Shown piece by piece: positions 1 through 12,192 of a DNA stretch of 64,000 bases. Where the stretch lies: positions 11,126,495 to 11,190,494 of the forward strand of contig NW_022098001.1 of NCBI RefSeq assembly GCF_002288925.2. Direction: 5' to 3'. The notes under the pieces were generated by a model, which worked only from the letters and a program-made list of their open reading frames with translations, was not told the DNA's origin and did not search any database. Origin of the DNA: Delphinapterus leucas (lineage: Eukaryota; Chordata; Mammalia; Artiodactyla; Monodontidae). How positions within the stretch are numbered: position 1 is the stretch's first letter; every line of letters starts with the position of its first letter. The position numbers were made by a program, and so were the translations under genes.

Positions 1-881
1 AGAATTTAAAGACATTTCCCCTGTATCTTTCTTAGTCATTCACGAGTGATATCAGATGGCATAATAAACATTCAAGAAATAATGATCGAATTCAAGTTTT
101 GCGTTTGTGGCACATCAGGTCCTATGAGAAATGACCAAGTGCATCAGGGTCGTAGGCTAGAACAGTGACCACTGAGATGGCCTGCGGGCACAAAAGCTGT
201 GCCCAGGGGAGGATGAGCTGGGTCAACCAGAGCTGCACCCTCCAGAACCTGAATTGGGAGACATGGAGAAAGCCAAGGAGTTAGGAGTGGGAGCTGAAGC
301 TGGAAGGCTCCCTAGAAAGGTGTGAAGGTAGAATGACAGCTAAGGGCCGTGAGCAAGCCCCAGTTATTAGTAAATTAAAGTTATAGGGGAGAGGGAATCG
401 TGGAGTAAAAGAGCTAAAAGCCAAATCTGCTAGCAGAGGAAGGCAAGTAAGCAGATCCTGCAAGAGAAGCAGAGACCCAAGAGGGGCTGACCAAGAGAAA
501 GCCAAGGCCCAGGCCTGTGTCGGGAAAGCCCAGATGTGTTGAGGCTCACCTCCGCTCATGAGCACACTTACACACCAGCCAAGCCCTTCCCAGCTGGCTG
601 CAGAGCATATCTGTGCCCGGCCACCACCATAACCTGACTTTCCCAGGGCTCATTGAGTTTCCAAAAGACATGCGTTAGATGGAGCTGCTGGCACAGAAAG
701 GGAAAGGATGAGCCCACTGGAGAAACGCTTCGTGAAAACCAAGAGGACTTTCTTTCGCTTATTCAAATTATAATGTAGACCCGTTCAATGGGAGTCTTCA
801 GACAGGAGGCAGAAGAAGATGGGCCCAAGAAAATGACCTGAAGTCCCGGGTAGATCCCAGGCTTGATGACATCATAACTTT
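1..881. other. Intergenic, nothing recognised
   Basis: No coding exon, RNA gene or clear repeat was recognised. The short open frames here have no family resemblance. Confidence 0.5.
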
Positions 882-1158
882 GTTTTTATCTATCTATTTT
901 TGGCTGCGTTGGGTCGTCGTTGCTGCGCGCGGGCTTTTCTCTAGTTGCGGAGCACGGGCTCTAGGCACACGGGCTTCAGTAGTTGTGGCATATGGGCTCA
1001 GTAGTTGCGGCTCGCAGGCTCTAGAGCGCAGGCTCAGGAGTTGTGACGCACGGGCTTAGCTGTTCCGTGGCATGTGGGATCTTCCCGGACCAGGGATCGA
1101 ACCCGTGTCCCCTGCATTGGCAGGCGGATTCTTAACCACTGCGCCACAGGGAAGCTCC
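882..1158 (-). repeat. CHR-type tRNA-derived SINE
   Basis: Minus orientation: the tail (TATCTATTTTTGGCTGCG) is at the low end and the tRNA-like head (GGTTAAGAATCCGCCTGCC in reverse) ends at the GGGAAGCTCC edge. It has the long-subfamily middle with repeated CACAACTACTGA-type units. Confidence 0.9.
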
Positions 1159-2956
1159 CCTTGTGTTTTTAAAGGTGTAGTAATCCTGAAATGTGGTGAT
1201 TTAAGGATGCCCGAGGCATCTGCTGAGTGAGAGAGGGTCTGAAGAAAGGGATGCCGTGGGGAGCTGGAGACACACGTGAAGCCGTCTCAACGTGGAGAGA
1301 GAGATCAGTCACCCCCAGTCACACAGGCAGGGAAAAAACCAGGGAGCTCAACCACGAAGGAGCCCTTTAAATACCTCATTCCTCGACTCTGTCTCCAGGG
1401 CCTGCAGATCTGAGCAGGTGGGCCTTAGGGCAAAACTCCGCAATGCACCACCCGCTCCCCGCCCAGCCCCCACCCCCAGCCCCGTATCTGGCCGCACCCC
1501 TAGGCCAAGTTCGCTCTGCCTCCAGGAACAGTTTGCGTGTCCTCACAGACCTCGCGGCCACGGCCATCCTCTCCCTGTGGCGTGGCCTCCTCCGCTGTCA
1601 GCCCCGGAGATGGTGTCCGGCCAGGAGCGGGGCTGACCCTTGTCAGCGGCGGATGGGAAGCAGGCTGCCGCAGAGAGGACAGAAATCTGTCACGGGCGCA
1701 GGCGCTCTCCGCTGCCTCCCGCGGGCCTTCACTAAAGCAAACCACCTGCTTCCTGCCAGGCCGAGCCTTCCAAGGTCGCCGCGAAGGAGAACCGGGTCCA
1801 AACCAGCGCAGAGGAACCTTAGCCTTGGCACTGTCTCCGCTTCTATTTGTTGGGCACTCAGAAGTCTGTGGAATGCAGACTCATTTTCCACTGAAACGAG
1901 GGAAAGTAAAGACAGCACCAAATAAAAATAGATTCCTGGCGTTTCCTGTTTACTCAGCACTGCGGCTCTCAGCCCGGGCCAGGGGCCCCGCTGGACATCT
2001 GGGCACGGAGCCCCCTCCAAAGAACACTGAAAGTGAGGAGTTTTTTCCTCCCCTGTTGCCATTTCCCTTCCTTTAGTTGCACGTATGTTTATTTTGGGGG
2101 GTTGCCCGGTCCATTGCCAAATCTCCCTTTTCTCTCCCTGTTTAGAGGGATGCCAATTGCTGGGTGCTTGTCTGCCTCTGATGCCCCATTTTCCTGTTTA
2201 TAGAGCAGAGCTCTTTTTCCCTGGCCTGCTGGGCCCAGAGGGAAGATGTGGAAGAAAGAGCAGATGACACATGTAAAGGGACAGCAGAAAGAGGGGATCT
2301 GAGATCTGGCGCCACCAAGGCCCTACATCCTCCTTCAGAAGAATGCTCCCGAGACAGTGGAGTCAACAGCGAAGGCACAGGTGACCAGACGGGAAAAGCT
2401 AATCCAGCTGGCTGGAGCAGAAGCGCCCAGACGTCAGGCTGAACACACATGCGACTTGAGTCTTTTCTGGAAACCACGGGGACATCAGATACGTGTGGGG
2501 AGAAGGTCTGACTGGTGAAGCAGCCACCCCCGGGTGGGCCTGGGGTGACGGGTCTCTGCTGTGAATTGGTATTTGGCCCCTTGATGCAGCCCACTTGCTG
2601 AAAATGTTTTCTCCGTCCAAAAGCAGTGAGGACAGCCCCACTGTCCTGACTGATTTTTGCACCACAACAATAAAGTTAATAATGGAAAAAACATTTATCC
2701 CACGGCCAGGGACACTCCGCAAGCAGCGCATTGAATCTCCAACCTATCAACAGAAATTGTTGAGAGCAAACCAAAGCTTGTTAACTGATTCTTACGAATG
2801 ATTGAAACAGCAAAGCAGATTTATTTAATTTCCATAATTTAAAAATTGACAATTACACAAATATCTTCCTAAAACCATCAGGATGAAAACCATCCTGTTC
2901 TTGAGAAGTGAATTGACGTTACAAAAAGCCAAACCCACATGCTACTGGAGGGGACT
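1159..2956. other. Intergenic with a CpG-rich tract at about 1430-2000
   Basis: GC and CpG are clearly raised between about 1430 and 2000 (for example CTCGCGGCCACGG and GGGCGCAGGCGC). Several overlapping open frames exist on both strands, as expected by chance in GC-rich DNA. None resembles a known protein. No promoter motif set like that at 61.8 kb is seen. Confidence 0.5.
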
Positions 2957-3396
2957 GTCATGGGCTGAATTGTGCCCCCCCCCAAAAGATACATACACGT
3001 CCTAAGCCCCGCTACCTCAGAATGGGACTTTATTTGGAAATAGGGTCTTGACAGAGGTAGTCGAGTTAAAAATGAGGTTATTAGCGTGGGCCCTGATCCA
3101 GTATGACTGGTGTCCTTATAAAAACAGGAAATTTAGACACAAAGAGACACACGGAGGGAAGACAGTGTGAAGACACAGGGAGAAGACAGCCATCTCCAAG
3201 TCTAGGAATGAACGCCTGAGGCTACCAGGATCTGGGCGAGAGGCATGCAACAGAGGCTCCCTCACGGCCCTCAGAGTCAGCCAACTCTGCCTACACCTTG
3301 ACCTCGGACTTCTAGACTCCAGAACTATGAGACAATACATTTCTGACTTAATGCCGCCAGTGGTCCTTTGTTACAGCAGCCCTAGCAAACTGACAC
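2957..3396 (+). repeat. MaLR-type LTR (MLT1/MST-like)
   Basis: It starts TGTCATGGGCTGAATTGTG and runs through GACTTTATTTGGAAATAGGG, GACTGGTGTCCTTATAAAAA and AGACTCCAGAACTATGAGA to the end CCCTAGCAAACTGACA. These are the usual landmarks of the non-autonomous ERVL-MaLR LTRs, degraded by age. Confidence 0.75.
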
Positions 3397-4424
3397 AGGG
3401 ACTCTTGTCTCCCTCAGCCCCCAGCATGTGCCCCGTGTGCTGTGACTGGGGAATCGACCATGGTAAGAACCTTGCGGGGAAGCAGACCCTTCCCACACAT
3501 CCACCCTGGAAGCTGAAAGGCAAGACCCCTTGTCCCCAAGCCCTGGCAGTTGACACTTCCTCCCAGAATGTTGAGTCTGGAGCACGGACCTGTTTAAAAC
3601 GTATTCTTTCGCCACCAGCAGGGGCGGCATCCAACATCTAGTTGTAAAGGCGCCAGCAACACCATCCAGCATTTGCCAGAAGCCTGACCTTGGCCGTAGG
3701 TCCAGCCATTTGGTTTCACTTGGATGCTGCCTCTTTTCCCAACCTGATCCTGCAGTCTCTCCACTGATCCTGGGAGCCCCCGACAAACAGATCAGTGCAA
3801 ATCAACGGAGGGCCAAGTGTGGTCACAACTCCTTGACTGACATTTCAGCCCCTGCCTGACCACTGCCCCCCAGACATCTTGCTGTCAGTGTGTTCAAAGG
3901 CAAACCCTTTGCCTCTCTCGTCTCCTCTTTTCTCCACCAACTACTCCTTTGAGTGGCACCCCTGTGCTGCCTACTCCCGGCTGGGCCTCAGGGCCACCTC
4001 CGACTCCAACCTTGGCCGACAGCGAGTCACTCGACAGTCAGCATCCCACCTTTCCCGTCTCCCCAGACCCCCAGCTGCAGCGCTTGCTTTAGATCCTCCC
4101 TACTTCCCACCTGAAATACCGCCCCAGCTTCCCCACTAGTCAGCCAGTTGTCTCCACTCTCTCTGCTGCCCTGCATGCTCTGTGCTTGCTCTGGGGTGGG
4201 CCGGGGAAGGCAGGAGAGGAAGCATAGATGGAAAAAGGCCTGATTCTGTCCCTACCTTTCCCACCTTCATGCTTTGCCCAGATGCAACACCTGCCCTCAT
4301 TGCCCTCCGGGTCCTGGTCCCAGATGGAATCTATCCATGCTTCAAAGCCCATCCTTAATACTTGAAAACTTTTATGATTTTATCAGCCAGATGTGCTCCT
4401 TCCCTCCTTAGAATCCCTTTTATA
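3397..4424. other. Intergenic, nothing firmly recognised
   Basis: C/T-rich sequence, some of which may be the older 5' part of the L2 that becomes clear after about 4500. No gene was recognised. Confidence 0.4.
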
Positions 4425-4459
4425 TTTGATTTGATTTGATTTTGATTTGTGTGTGTGTG
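4425..4459. repeat. (TTTGA)n and (GT)n microsatellite
   Basis: About five units of TTTGA/TTTTGA run directly into a short GT tract. Confidence 0.85.
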
Positions 4460-4499
4460 CAACTCTCGGGTTATTCCACTTTGAGTCACAGTCATCTGT

Positions 4500-5092
4500 G
4501 CACCGTCCCATTTCTCGTATTCAACTACAGCTCTTTATTCACTGGACTCATCTCTACCTCCACTGCCTCCACCATCATCTCCCACTGGATCATCACCATA
4601 GACTTCTAACTGGCCATTCAGTAGAAAAGCCCAAGTCAGATGACCTGATGTGGTCTGATGTCCACAACCTCTCTGCCCCGAGAGCCCCCCCTCCTGAGTC
4701 CTCCCTACTCCTTGATCCCCCCCTGCACACTCCTGCCTCAGGGCCTTTGCACATGTTGCTGTCTCTCTGCCAGGCTAATTCCTGACATCTAAGTCTTTGC
4801 TCAAATGTTACCTCCTTAAGGAGGCCTACTCAGACCACCTTATTTCATATTGCAACCCACCCCACCTCCACCCAGCACTCTTAGTTCCCATACCTCTTTC
4901 TCTTCATATCATGGCTCACCTCCTAAAACACTCTACAACGTATGTATTTCTCACGCTTATTGTTCATTGTCTGCCTCTCCACCCCTACCTGCTACATTGT
5001 GAGCTCCTTAAGGACAGGGATCTCAGTTATGCTCACGGATATATCCCATGTGCCTGGTATGTGGTAGATTCTGAATAAACATTTGTTTCATA
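4500..5092 (+). repeat. L2 LINE 3' portion
   Basis: L2 landmarks in order: GGGCCTTTGCACATGTTGCT, CAAATGTTACCTCCTTAAGG, GTGAGCTCCTTAAGGACAGG and the terminal TTCTGAATAAACATTTGTT. Confidence 0.8.
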
Positions 5093-5539
5093 ATCGAATC
5101 TCTGTATTTTGCATACACAGAGCAATGACAGTCACTAGGTTCCCAAATCATGCTTTTTTTTTTTTCAAGCATAACTGCCTGGTTGCTTGGCTGCTCTCCC
5201 CTGTGCTGCCATGGAAACCAACAGCCCAGGGACAGGTTGCTTCTTGTCAAGCCAGGCAACGTGTATCACCCCCCACAGTACCCACAGATGTGGGCCCATG
5301 ACCTCCACAACCTGGGGCGAGGATGCACTGGCCAGTCAGCTGGCAGTACCCAGGATGCCCATGGGACCAGCGCCCCTTCCAGCTCAGCAGACAGCCTTAG
5401 GATTTCCCTGGGAGCCCCATGCTGTGAGCAGTGGAGACTCACAGGAGGATTCAGCCCTGACTGAAGTGTGTCCATGCAGACCACAAATTCCAAATGTCTC
5501 CACAGCCTCGCCCAGGCATCGTTTTTCTCTATCCCCAAT

Positions 5540-5730
5540 ACTAGTAGGCATTTGTGGAGCAGCTACTATGGGAAGAGGCACTTTACATATATTACTTCCA
5601 GCCTCACAGCATTGCAAAGTACCAGTTATTACTCCCCCTGTCACAGACGAGGGGACTGAGTCTCAGGGATTCTAGTCAGCCTCGCCTCAGGTCACAGAGC
5701 AAGTCAATGGTAGGTGGTATCGAATCCAGG
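5540..5730 (-). repeat. MIR SINE
   Basis: The reverse-strand MIR core is visible: CACAGACGAGGGGACTGAG, GGTCACAGAGCAAGTCAATG and ATCGAATCCAGGCACC. Confidence 0.7.
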
Positions 5731-7499
5731 CACCAAAGCCTGCAGCCTTTTCACACGCCCAGCTGTTCCCCCCCTTCTCTGTTCTCTGCTATTGGCTGCC
5801 GCCTTGTCTCAGACCCTGTGCCTGCAGAAGGGGGCGGAGGGCGAGTGGTGGGGGCAGGAACGGTCGCAGAAACCCCGGAGTGTGCACATCGCTTGCACAC
5901 TCAGCTCAGCGTGGCCCAGGGAACACTGTATCACCGGAGTGCTTTTCTGCGGGAGGCTGAGCTCTCTCTGGCGGTCTTTAAAAAATAACAAGTAAAAGAT
6001 AATTCCTTCTCTCTGGAATGACGTAGGTGCAGTCATGCCTTTTAAAAGCAGAGATCAGCCTAATCGTCCCGTTTAGCTTTATGACTATGATGAACCATTA
6101 CTGGACAGGGGGACTCACTGTTTTGAACATTACTAAATCTGTTTTTAATAACGTCGCCAACTCAAGACCAAACCCCGACCCATCGCTGCAGTAAAGGTCC
6201 ATCATCGCTGGAGAGAGAGCGCTGGGTCATGGAGGGCGGAGACGGGAGAGCTGGGACAGCCTGTTTGTTCTCAAGGATGGGACTTGGTGAGTCATAGACC
6301 AGCTCTGGGATGGGTGGAGGGCTTGAAGATTTATCTCAGATGAAATCTGAGGAATAAAGAAGAAAACAACAGCAAGGAGACCAGAGCCACAGGGATAACA
6401 GCCCAGCTTGGAAATTGCTTAGGAAAGGGACGCGGAGACCACGTTGTCACCGGCATCCACACGACATGTACACAAAGAGAACACCCAGTGTGTCGAAGAT
6501 GATCCGACAAATTTGTCTCCGGCTATATCCAGAAGTGACCAAGCACCTATTACATGACTCCAAGATTAAACATTAAATTGAAGGTCCGCCGGGGCCCAAA
6601 ACACTGGTAGGCGCTGAAGAAACAAGAAGGACCTACAGAGGAGAACAGGACCCAGTAGCCACCTTCCAAGAGGTGCAAACCAGTCAGGGGACATGCAGTG
6701 TGACAAGAGGAAAGAGAATGGACAGGATCTCAGAGGGCAGTAACGCCAATGGCCAAGGGAGAGATCCCGGGGCATCTGGCCAGCTGGCCCTCGGACGCTG
6801 CGGGTGTTGACAGCACTCCATCACCTCCAACCCCACCAGAATCCAGGACTTTTTGTATTGAAAAGGAGGACGGAGTTCACGTTGGGCAAAAGAAGGATAA
6901 GCGTGAGCAGGTCCTGGCTTCTGGCTATGATGCTCAGATAGGTGAGCACCAAGCCCCGGGAATGCTGCTGGGTCGGGAGACTAGGTTACCTGGGTCCCAC
7001 GGCAGCGTGGCTTGTGCACAGAGTTGCCAAAGTTGTCACTGACAAAGGCAGGTGGCCTCTCTCCCTCGCCTGCATGGATCCTGTGTTGCTCCAGCTCCCA
7101 GGGTTACACGGACTCAGCGGCTGCTACATGATGCTCCCACGTGGGGCTGCAGCAACAGAGCAGTGGTGAGGCTCCTCCAAGTGGCCCTCAGGGAGCGCAT
7201 GTCCGGGACAGGACCTGTGACCTGCGACCCTGGCTAAGGGCCTGGTGTATATATTCACCTGATGTCCCCTTGGGAGGGAGGAGTTGAAGGCCCTGCCTGA
7301 GTGGATGGGGACTGGAGCTTTAGAGCCACCAGGAACATGAGGGGAAGCAAACTCAGGCAGGGGGCCTCTGCAATAAAAAGCCCCGGTGCTTGAGACCCCA
7401 GCCCGCCCCCCTCCCCGGGCTGCTCAGGACCAGAAGTGTACACACCTATGACCAAGAGCTGCAGTGCGTGCCCTCCCCCTGCCCCCGTGGCCTGTCCCC
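5731..7499. other. Intergenic, nothing recognised
   Basis: Unique-looking, moderately GC-rich sequence with no coding exon, RNA gene or repeat that I can name. Confidence 0.45.
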
Positions 7500-7945
7500 A
7501 CGACTCCCCTGCTTGTTCACGCTGCTCCAGCCATACAGGCCACTTGCTGTCTCTTGAAAACTCTTGACACTTGCACCTCAGGGCGCCTGTACTGACTGCT
7601 CCTCTGCCTAGGACATTCCTCCCCTTGGAGTCACCGGACTCAGCCCTCGCCTCCCACAGGCCTTTACCCGATGTCACCTGCTCAGTGACGCCTTCCTGGC
7701 TTGCCGGCTGAAACTGCAGCCACCTCCTGATTTGCTCTCCCCTTCTCTTCTTGCATTTCCCTCGCAGAACCTCTTGCTGGCAAATATTCAACAGAATCTA
7801 TTTTACTTATTTGGGTAATTGTCCACTTCCCCAACCAGAATGTAAGCTCCCCCGAGGGCAGGGATTACTGTTTTGTTCCCGCCAGCTCACGAGTGCTTAG
7901 GACTTACAAGTCATTGTGGAAGGAATGAATGAACAAATGAACAAA
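7500..7945 (+). repeat. L2 LINE 3' portion
   Basis: It carries the L2 signature CACAGGCCTTTACCCGATGT, CAGTGACGCCTTCCTGGCTT and AGAATGTAAGCTCCCCCGAG, ending in GGAATGAATGAACAAATGAA. Confidence 0.8.
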
Positions 7946-8421
7946 AGAGAGAAAGGGAGAAATGTCACATGGTCCCTGCCCCAACGCCCTGGCTGTCTGC
8001 TTGGGTAGGTTCTTTTGCTTAGAACATCTTAGGAGGAGCACAAACTCATTTCTCTTGTAAGATGTTTAAAAATGTGTCAACATTTGCAGCCCTGCCCTCC
8101 AGATTCCAGGCAGAAAATCCCGTTGATCTCAGTCCTTTATTCCAAAAGAGTCGTGGCCCACGATGGAGACTCTGAGGGACTCAGGAGGAAAGTCATCTGC
8201 TGCCTTGTGTTCCTCACCCAAACCAGCTGGCCTGGGGGCGGGGGCAGAATGCTGACAGCAAGCAGAGCCGACTGTGCTAGCAGTGCTGAGCACTGGAGCA
8301 GCCACCAAGGAATGTTGGCAACACCCAGGCGTGGGGAGCACAGAGCAACACCGAGGCCATGAAGGGGAGGGCTAGCAGTGGGGCAACAATATGGAGCACA
8401 TGTGGCAGCAAGGTGATTTTA

Positions 8422-8643
8422 TTTTTTATTTATTTATTTATTTTTTTTTTTGTGGTACGCGGGCCACTCACTGTTGTGGCCTCTCCCGTTGCGGAGCACA
8501 GGCTCCGGACACGCAGGCTCGGCGGCCATGGCTCACGGGCCCAGCTGCTCGGCGGCATGTGGGATCTTCCCGGACCGGGGCACGAACCCGTGTCCCCTGC
8601 ATCGGCAGGCAGACTCTCAACCACTGCGCCACCAGGGAAGCCC
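8422..8643 (-). repeat. Short-subfamily CHR SINE with 14-bp target duplication
   Basis: Cetacean-type short SINE (TGTGGTACGCGGGCCACTCA through CACCAGGGAAGCC). It is flanked by perfect 14-bp direct repeats GCAAGGTGATTTTA at 8408-8421 and 8644-8657, so it is a recent L1-mediated insertion. Confidence 0.95.
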
Positions 8644-8760
8644 GCAAGGTGATTTTAAAATGCTCCCAGACCGCATGGCATCAGCCTTGCTCCAAGAGTG
8701 GGCAGCTCAGTTCTAGGAAGGGTCTTAATGTCTGAAATTCTACCCTTTGAGTCCTGTCTG

Positions 8761-9300
8761 TATTAGTTAGCTAATGTTGCATAACAAATCACTCTAAAAC
8801 TTAGACACTTAAACACCAAGAGCCATCCATTCTCTCTCATCATTTCTGTGCGTAGGGAATTTAGGAGCCACTTGGCTGGACAATTCTGTCTCAGAGTCTC
8901 TCATGAAGTTACAGTTGGGTTCCAGGCAAGGCTGCAACTATCTGAAGGCTTGGCTGGGATTGGAGGGTCCACTTCCAGAGTAGTTCACACACATGACTGG
9001 CAAATTGGTGCTGGGCTGTTGGCCTGGGGTCTCTGTTCCCGCCCATGTAGGCCTCTCCACAGGACTGCATGAGTCTCCTCCTGGCATGGAATCTGGCCTC
9101 CTCCAGAGCAGGTGATCCAAGGACCAAAGCAGAAGCTGCAATGCCTCTTTGACATAGCCTTGGAAGTCATCCATTGTCACTTCTACCATTGTCTGTTCAC
9201 CACACAGGCCAGCCCTGATTCAGTGTGGAGAGGGGCTACACAAGGTATGAATACCTGGGAATAAAGGTCACTGGAAGCTCTCTTGGAAGCTAATTAGCAC
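8761..9300. repeat. Old LTR-like repeat, family unresolved
   Basis: The region resembles a common mammalian repeat (TGTTGCATAACAAATCACTC, TTGGCTGGACAATTCTGTCT, GTTGGCCTGGGGTCTCTGTT), probably an ERVL-class LTR. The exact family cannot be set by eye. Confidence 0.4.
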
Positions 9301-9339
9301 ATTACGTTTTGTGACATCAAGTCATCTCCCCGAGTTGGG

Positions 9340-9500
9340 GTACATGGGTCTCTGGTTCCAAGCCTGAGTTAGAACTGGAGCTTGTGTAGCTGTGTTGCCC
9401 AGATCTCATTACTTAAACTTCCTTTGCCTCTGTTTTTCATCTGGAATGTGGGTCTAATGATATTGACCTGGGGATTCAAGATTAAGTTAGGTAACTGTCT
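9340..9500 (+). repeat. MIR SINE
   Basis: Degraded MIR body (TTACTTAAACTTCCTTTGCC, TTTTCATCTGGAATGTGGGT). Confidence 0.55.
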
Positions 9501-9903
9501 TTGTTGGCTTGGGCTGCCCTCACAAAATATCATTGACTGGGCTGCTTAAACAACAGATACTTATTTCTCATAGTTCTAGAGGCTTGGAAGTTCAAGATCA
9601 GGATGTCAGTGAGGTAGGTTTCATTCTGAGGCCTCTTCTCTTGGTGTGTAGGTGGCACCATCTTGCTGTGTGCTCACATGACCTCCTCTTTGTGTGAGCG
9701 TGGAGAGAGTGCCAGCAAGCACTCTGGTGTCTCTCCTTAGAAGGGCACTAATCCCATCATAAGGGCCCCACCCTCATGACCTCATCTAACCCTAATTAAC
9801 TCCCAAAAGCCCCATCTTCAAATACCATCACATTGGGGGTTAGGGCTTCAACATTCAAATGGGAGGGTGGTGGGCAGGGACAAAAACTTTCAGTCCATAA
9901 CAG
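9501..9903 (-). repeat. MaLR-type LTR (MST/MLT1-like)
   Basis: In reverse complement it starts TGTTATGGACTGAAAG and passes through CCCCAATGTGATGGTATTTG and GATGGGATTAGTGCCCTTCT. It ends with a GAACTATGAGAAATAAG region. It is the same LTR class as at 11788, on the other strand. Confidence 0.75.
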
Positions 9904-10069
9904 TAACGTACACTGAGGAGTCTCTGTGTGCCAGGTACTAATTCCCTGGCCCTCGTGACCTCCTTCTGCCCTCCTTACACCCCAGCAGGGTGGCATGAGG
10001 CAGCACAGCTTCATGGCTAACAGCCCAGCTCAGAAACTACCCGCCTGGCATACAGAATGTGCCAACCAG

Positions 10070-10160
10070 TATTTGTCATTATTTGCTTTACTTTCTGGAT
10101 AAGGAAACTGAGATGAAAGAAGACAAGACACTTGCCAGAGGGGTGAGCTGGGCTGTCAGT
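10070..10160 (-). repeat. MIR fragment
   Basis: GATAAGGAAACTGAGATGAA followed by GACACTTGCCAGAGGG is a reverse-strand MIR core. Confidence 0.5.
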
Positions 10161-10739
10161 CTGGGCTCCCCAACTCTAGGCTCCACATGGAAAGCACTTG
10201 GTGTGATTCCAGCACAAGGCAGAGAGATATTGAACGGGAGAGCAAACAATAGTGCAGCCACTGCTGACCACCGTGGTTTCCTTCTCCCTCAGGCAGCTGC
10301 CCGGCCACTGTTGCCTGGGTGCTGTGGGAGACCCCGCAGGGCCAAGCCCCCATCCCTGAGCCATGCCCACCACTGCAAACTGTTGTGTCGCCTTTCCACC
10401 CTCTCCCACTCCCATCAGCCATGGCCCAACTGCAAGATGCAGCTTCCTCAGCTGGTGCTTACATGGGGGCTTCTGGTGGCCAAGGGAAGTCAGGTGTTGC
10501 TGATGCAGGGTGGCCTTGGCCGTGGTTCCAGCCTCCTTCCCAACCTTTCTGTGCACTTCCCATCAGGGATCAGCTGCTCGGGCAATGCTGAGCGAGCTCC
10601 CGTGTGCCTTAGTCTGTGCTCCTCCCCGTCAGAGCTAAGTAGTACCATGTTCCAAGGGCTGGTGTGAAGACTCCCCACATCACTCCCCATGCACCCTCTA
10701 CACACACGCACAGAGACACACGCATACACCCTTCCACAG
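10161..10739. other. Intergenic, nothing recognised
   Basis: An open frame on the plus strand (10059-10667, 202 codons) crosses this region but starts inside the MIR fragment and resembles no family. I treat it as chance. Confidence 0.45.
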
Positions 10740-10915
10740 GGTCTCACCCCTCTTTGTCTTCCAGTTATTACAGCACATGCGTTCTCTCTCTCACCAAACT
10801 GCATGCTCCCTGCAGGCAGAAACCAAGAGAACATTGTGTTCTAAGTGTCCAGAGACGTGCCAGGCCCCCAGCACTCGCTCCAGGAATGTTTATCAAACTG
10901 GATTGAGTTGTTGGA
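10740..10915 (+). repeat. L2 LINE 3' end
   Basis: CATGCTCCCTGCAGGCAGAA, then GTGCCAGGCCCCCAGCAC and AATGTTTATCAAACTGGATT, is a typical L2 3' end. Confidence 0.65.
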
Positions 10916-11787
10916 GTGAAATCCAAAGCTCCCAGGGAATCTCATTATCGCCTGATCCGGGCCAGGAACGCCAGGGTGAAGGAATGTCTCTGTGTCCCAG
11001 ACACTAATTTCAGGCCTCTCCTGAGAGAGGGAACAGGGGATCAATCAACACCGAGGGTTTAAAACCTTGGCTTTTCTTTTTTTTTCCCTTTAAGCCAGGT
11101 TTATTTTTATAATTGGCCCCAGTATCTTAATTCCCACAAAGACGCGTCACCTCCATTCTCTGTAACGTCAAAATGTCGTCAGGTAACCTCCCAGATGTCG
11201 CTTTTAACCTCTACGTCAGCCATCAACACCCACAAGGCGGGCACAGCACAAAGCCGCGAGGAGGGGGAGGTATAGTCACCCCCTCTTCCTGCCTCTCCTG
11301 TTTCTATATATATGCAAAAGAATTATCAGAAATAAAACCTTTGTCTCTGGTGCTCAAGCTAAATCTTGCAGAGATGATGTTTTGCTGCTCCCTCTGTAAA
11401 CCGCCCAGGAATGGCTTGTCTCCAGAACTCTGTTATCTTCAGAAACAGAGAGAACATCCTCATCTCTCTGTGTCATCCTTGCTTTCACCTGCTTGTCTGC
11501 TGCTCTGCAAATTTTCTCCCAAAACCTCATTTTTGTCTTCTGTCGTAAGCATAACACTTTGCTAAATAACAATGGGGAAAAATAGCTTCTTTAAGAAATG
11601 CAGCCCTTTTAATTTCCCAACATGCAGATTCTTTTACACAAGTCCTTTCTTTTGGGACACACAGTGTTCTGCAGACTCTCTGTGTCTATAGAGGTGGTTT
11701 CATATTTAGGACTTGTATCAGAGCACAGTTCATAGGTGGGTACACTTCTGGTCCAGGGCAGCCCCTGTGTCTGTGTAGTGGAAGCTG
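10916..11787. other. Intergenic, nothing recognised
   Basis: No exon or named repeat. Small open frames in this AT/CT-rich stretch have no family features. Confidence 0.4.
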
Positions 11788-11970
11788 TTACTAAATGAAT
11801 GTTTGTGTTCCCCCAAAATTCCTATGTTGAAGCCCAAACTCCCAGTGTGATGGTATTTGGTGGTGGGGCCTTTGGGAGGTGATTAGGCTTAGATGAGGTC
11901 ATGAGAGTGGGGCCCGCATGATGGGATTAGTGTCCTTCTAAGAAGAGGAAGAGAGACCAGCACATCTCAT

Positions 11971-12008
<38 letters not shown>

Positions 12009-12192
12009 GTGAGGACACAAGCAAAAAGGTGGCCGTCTGCAAGTCAGGAAGAGAGTCCTCACCAGGAACCAAATCTCCTGGCACCTTGATCCTGGACTTC
12101 CATTCCTCCAGAACTGTGAGGAATAAATGTCTACGGTTAAAGCCACTCAGTCTGCGATATTTTACTACAGCAGCCAGAGCAGCAGTCTTGGA
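11788..12192 (+). repeat. MaLR-type LTR (MST/MLT1-like)
   Basis: Landmarks: CCCAAAATTCCTATGTTGAA, GTGATGGTATTTGGTGGTGG, GATGGGATTAGTGTCCTTCT, then CCTCCAGAACTGTGAGGAAT. A CT microsatellite has expanded inside it. Confidence 0.8.
11971..12005. repeat. (CT)n microsatellite
   Basis: About 17 CT units, near-perfect, inside the MaLR LTR. Confidence 0.95.

Noticed and set aside
1292..2076. Several overlapping frames of up to 179 codons on both strands
   Set aside because: Expected by chance in GC- and CpG-rich DNA; the peptides are low-complexity Pro/Arg/Ser-rich and match no family.
8359..8735. Recurring peptides on many frames (for example the PADAGDTGSCPG type)
   Set aside because: They are translations of the tRNA-derived SINE, repeated wherever a copy lies.
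10059..10667. 202-codon plus-strand open frame
   Set aside because: It begins next to a MIR fragment, has no recognisable domain and shows no exon borders; it looks like chance.
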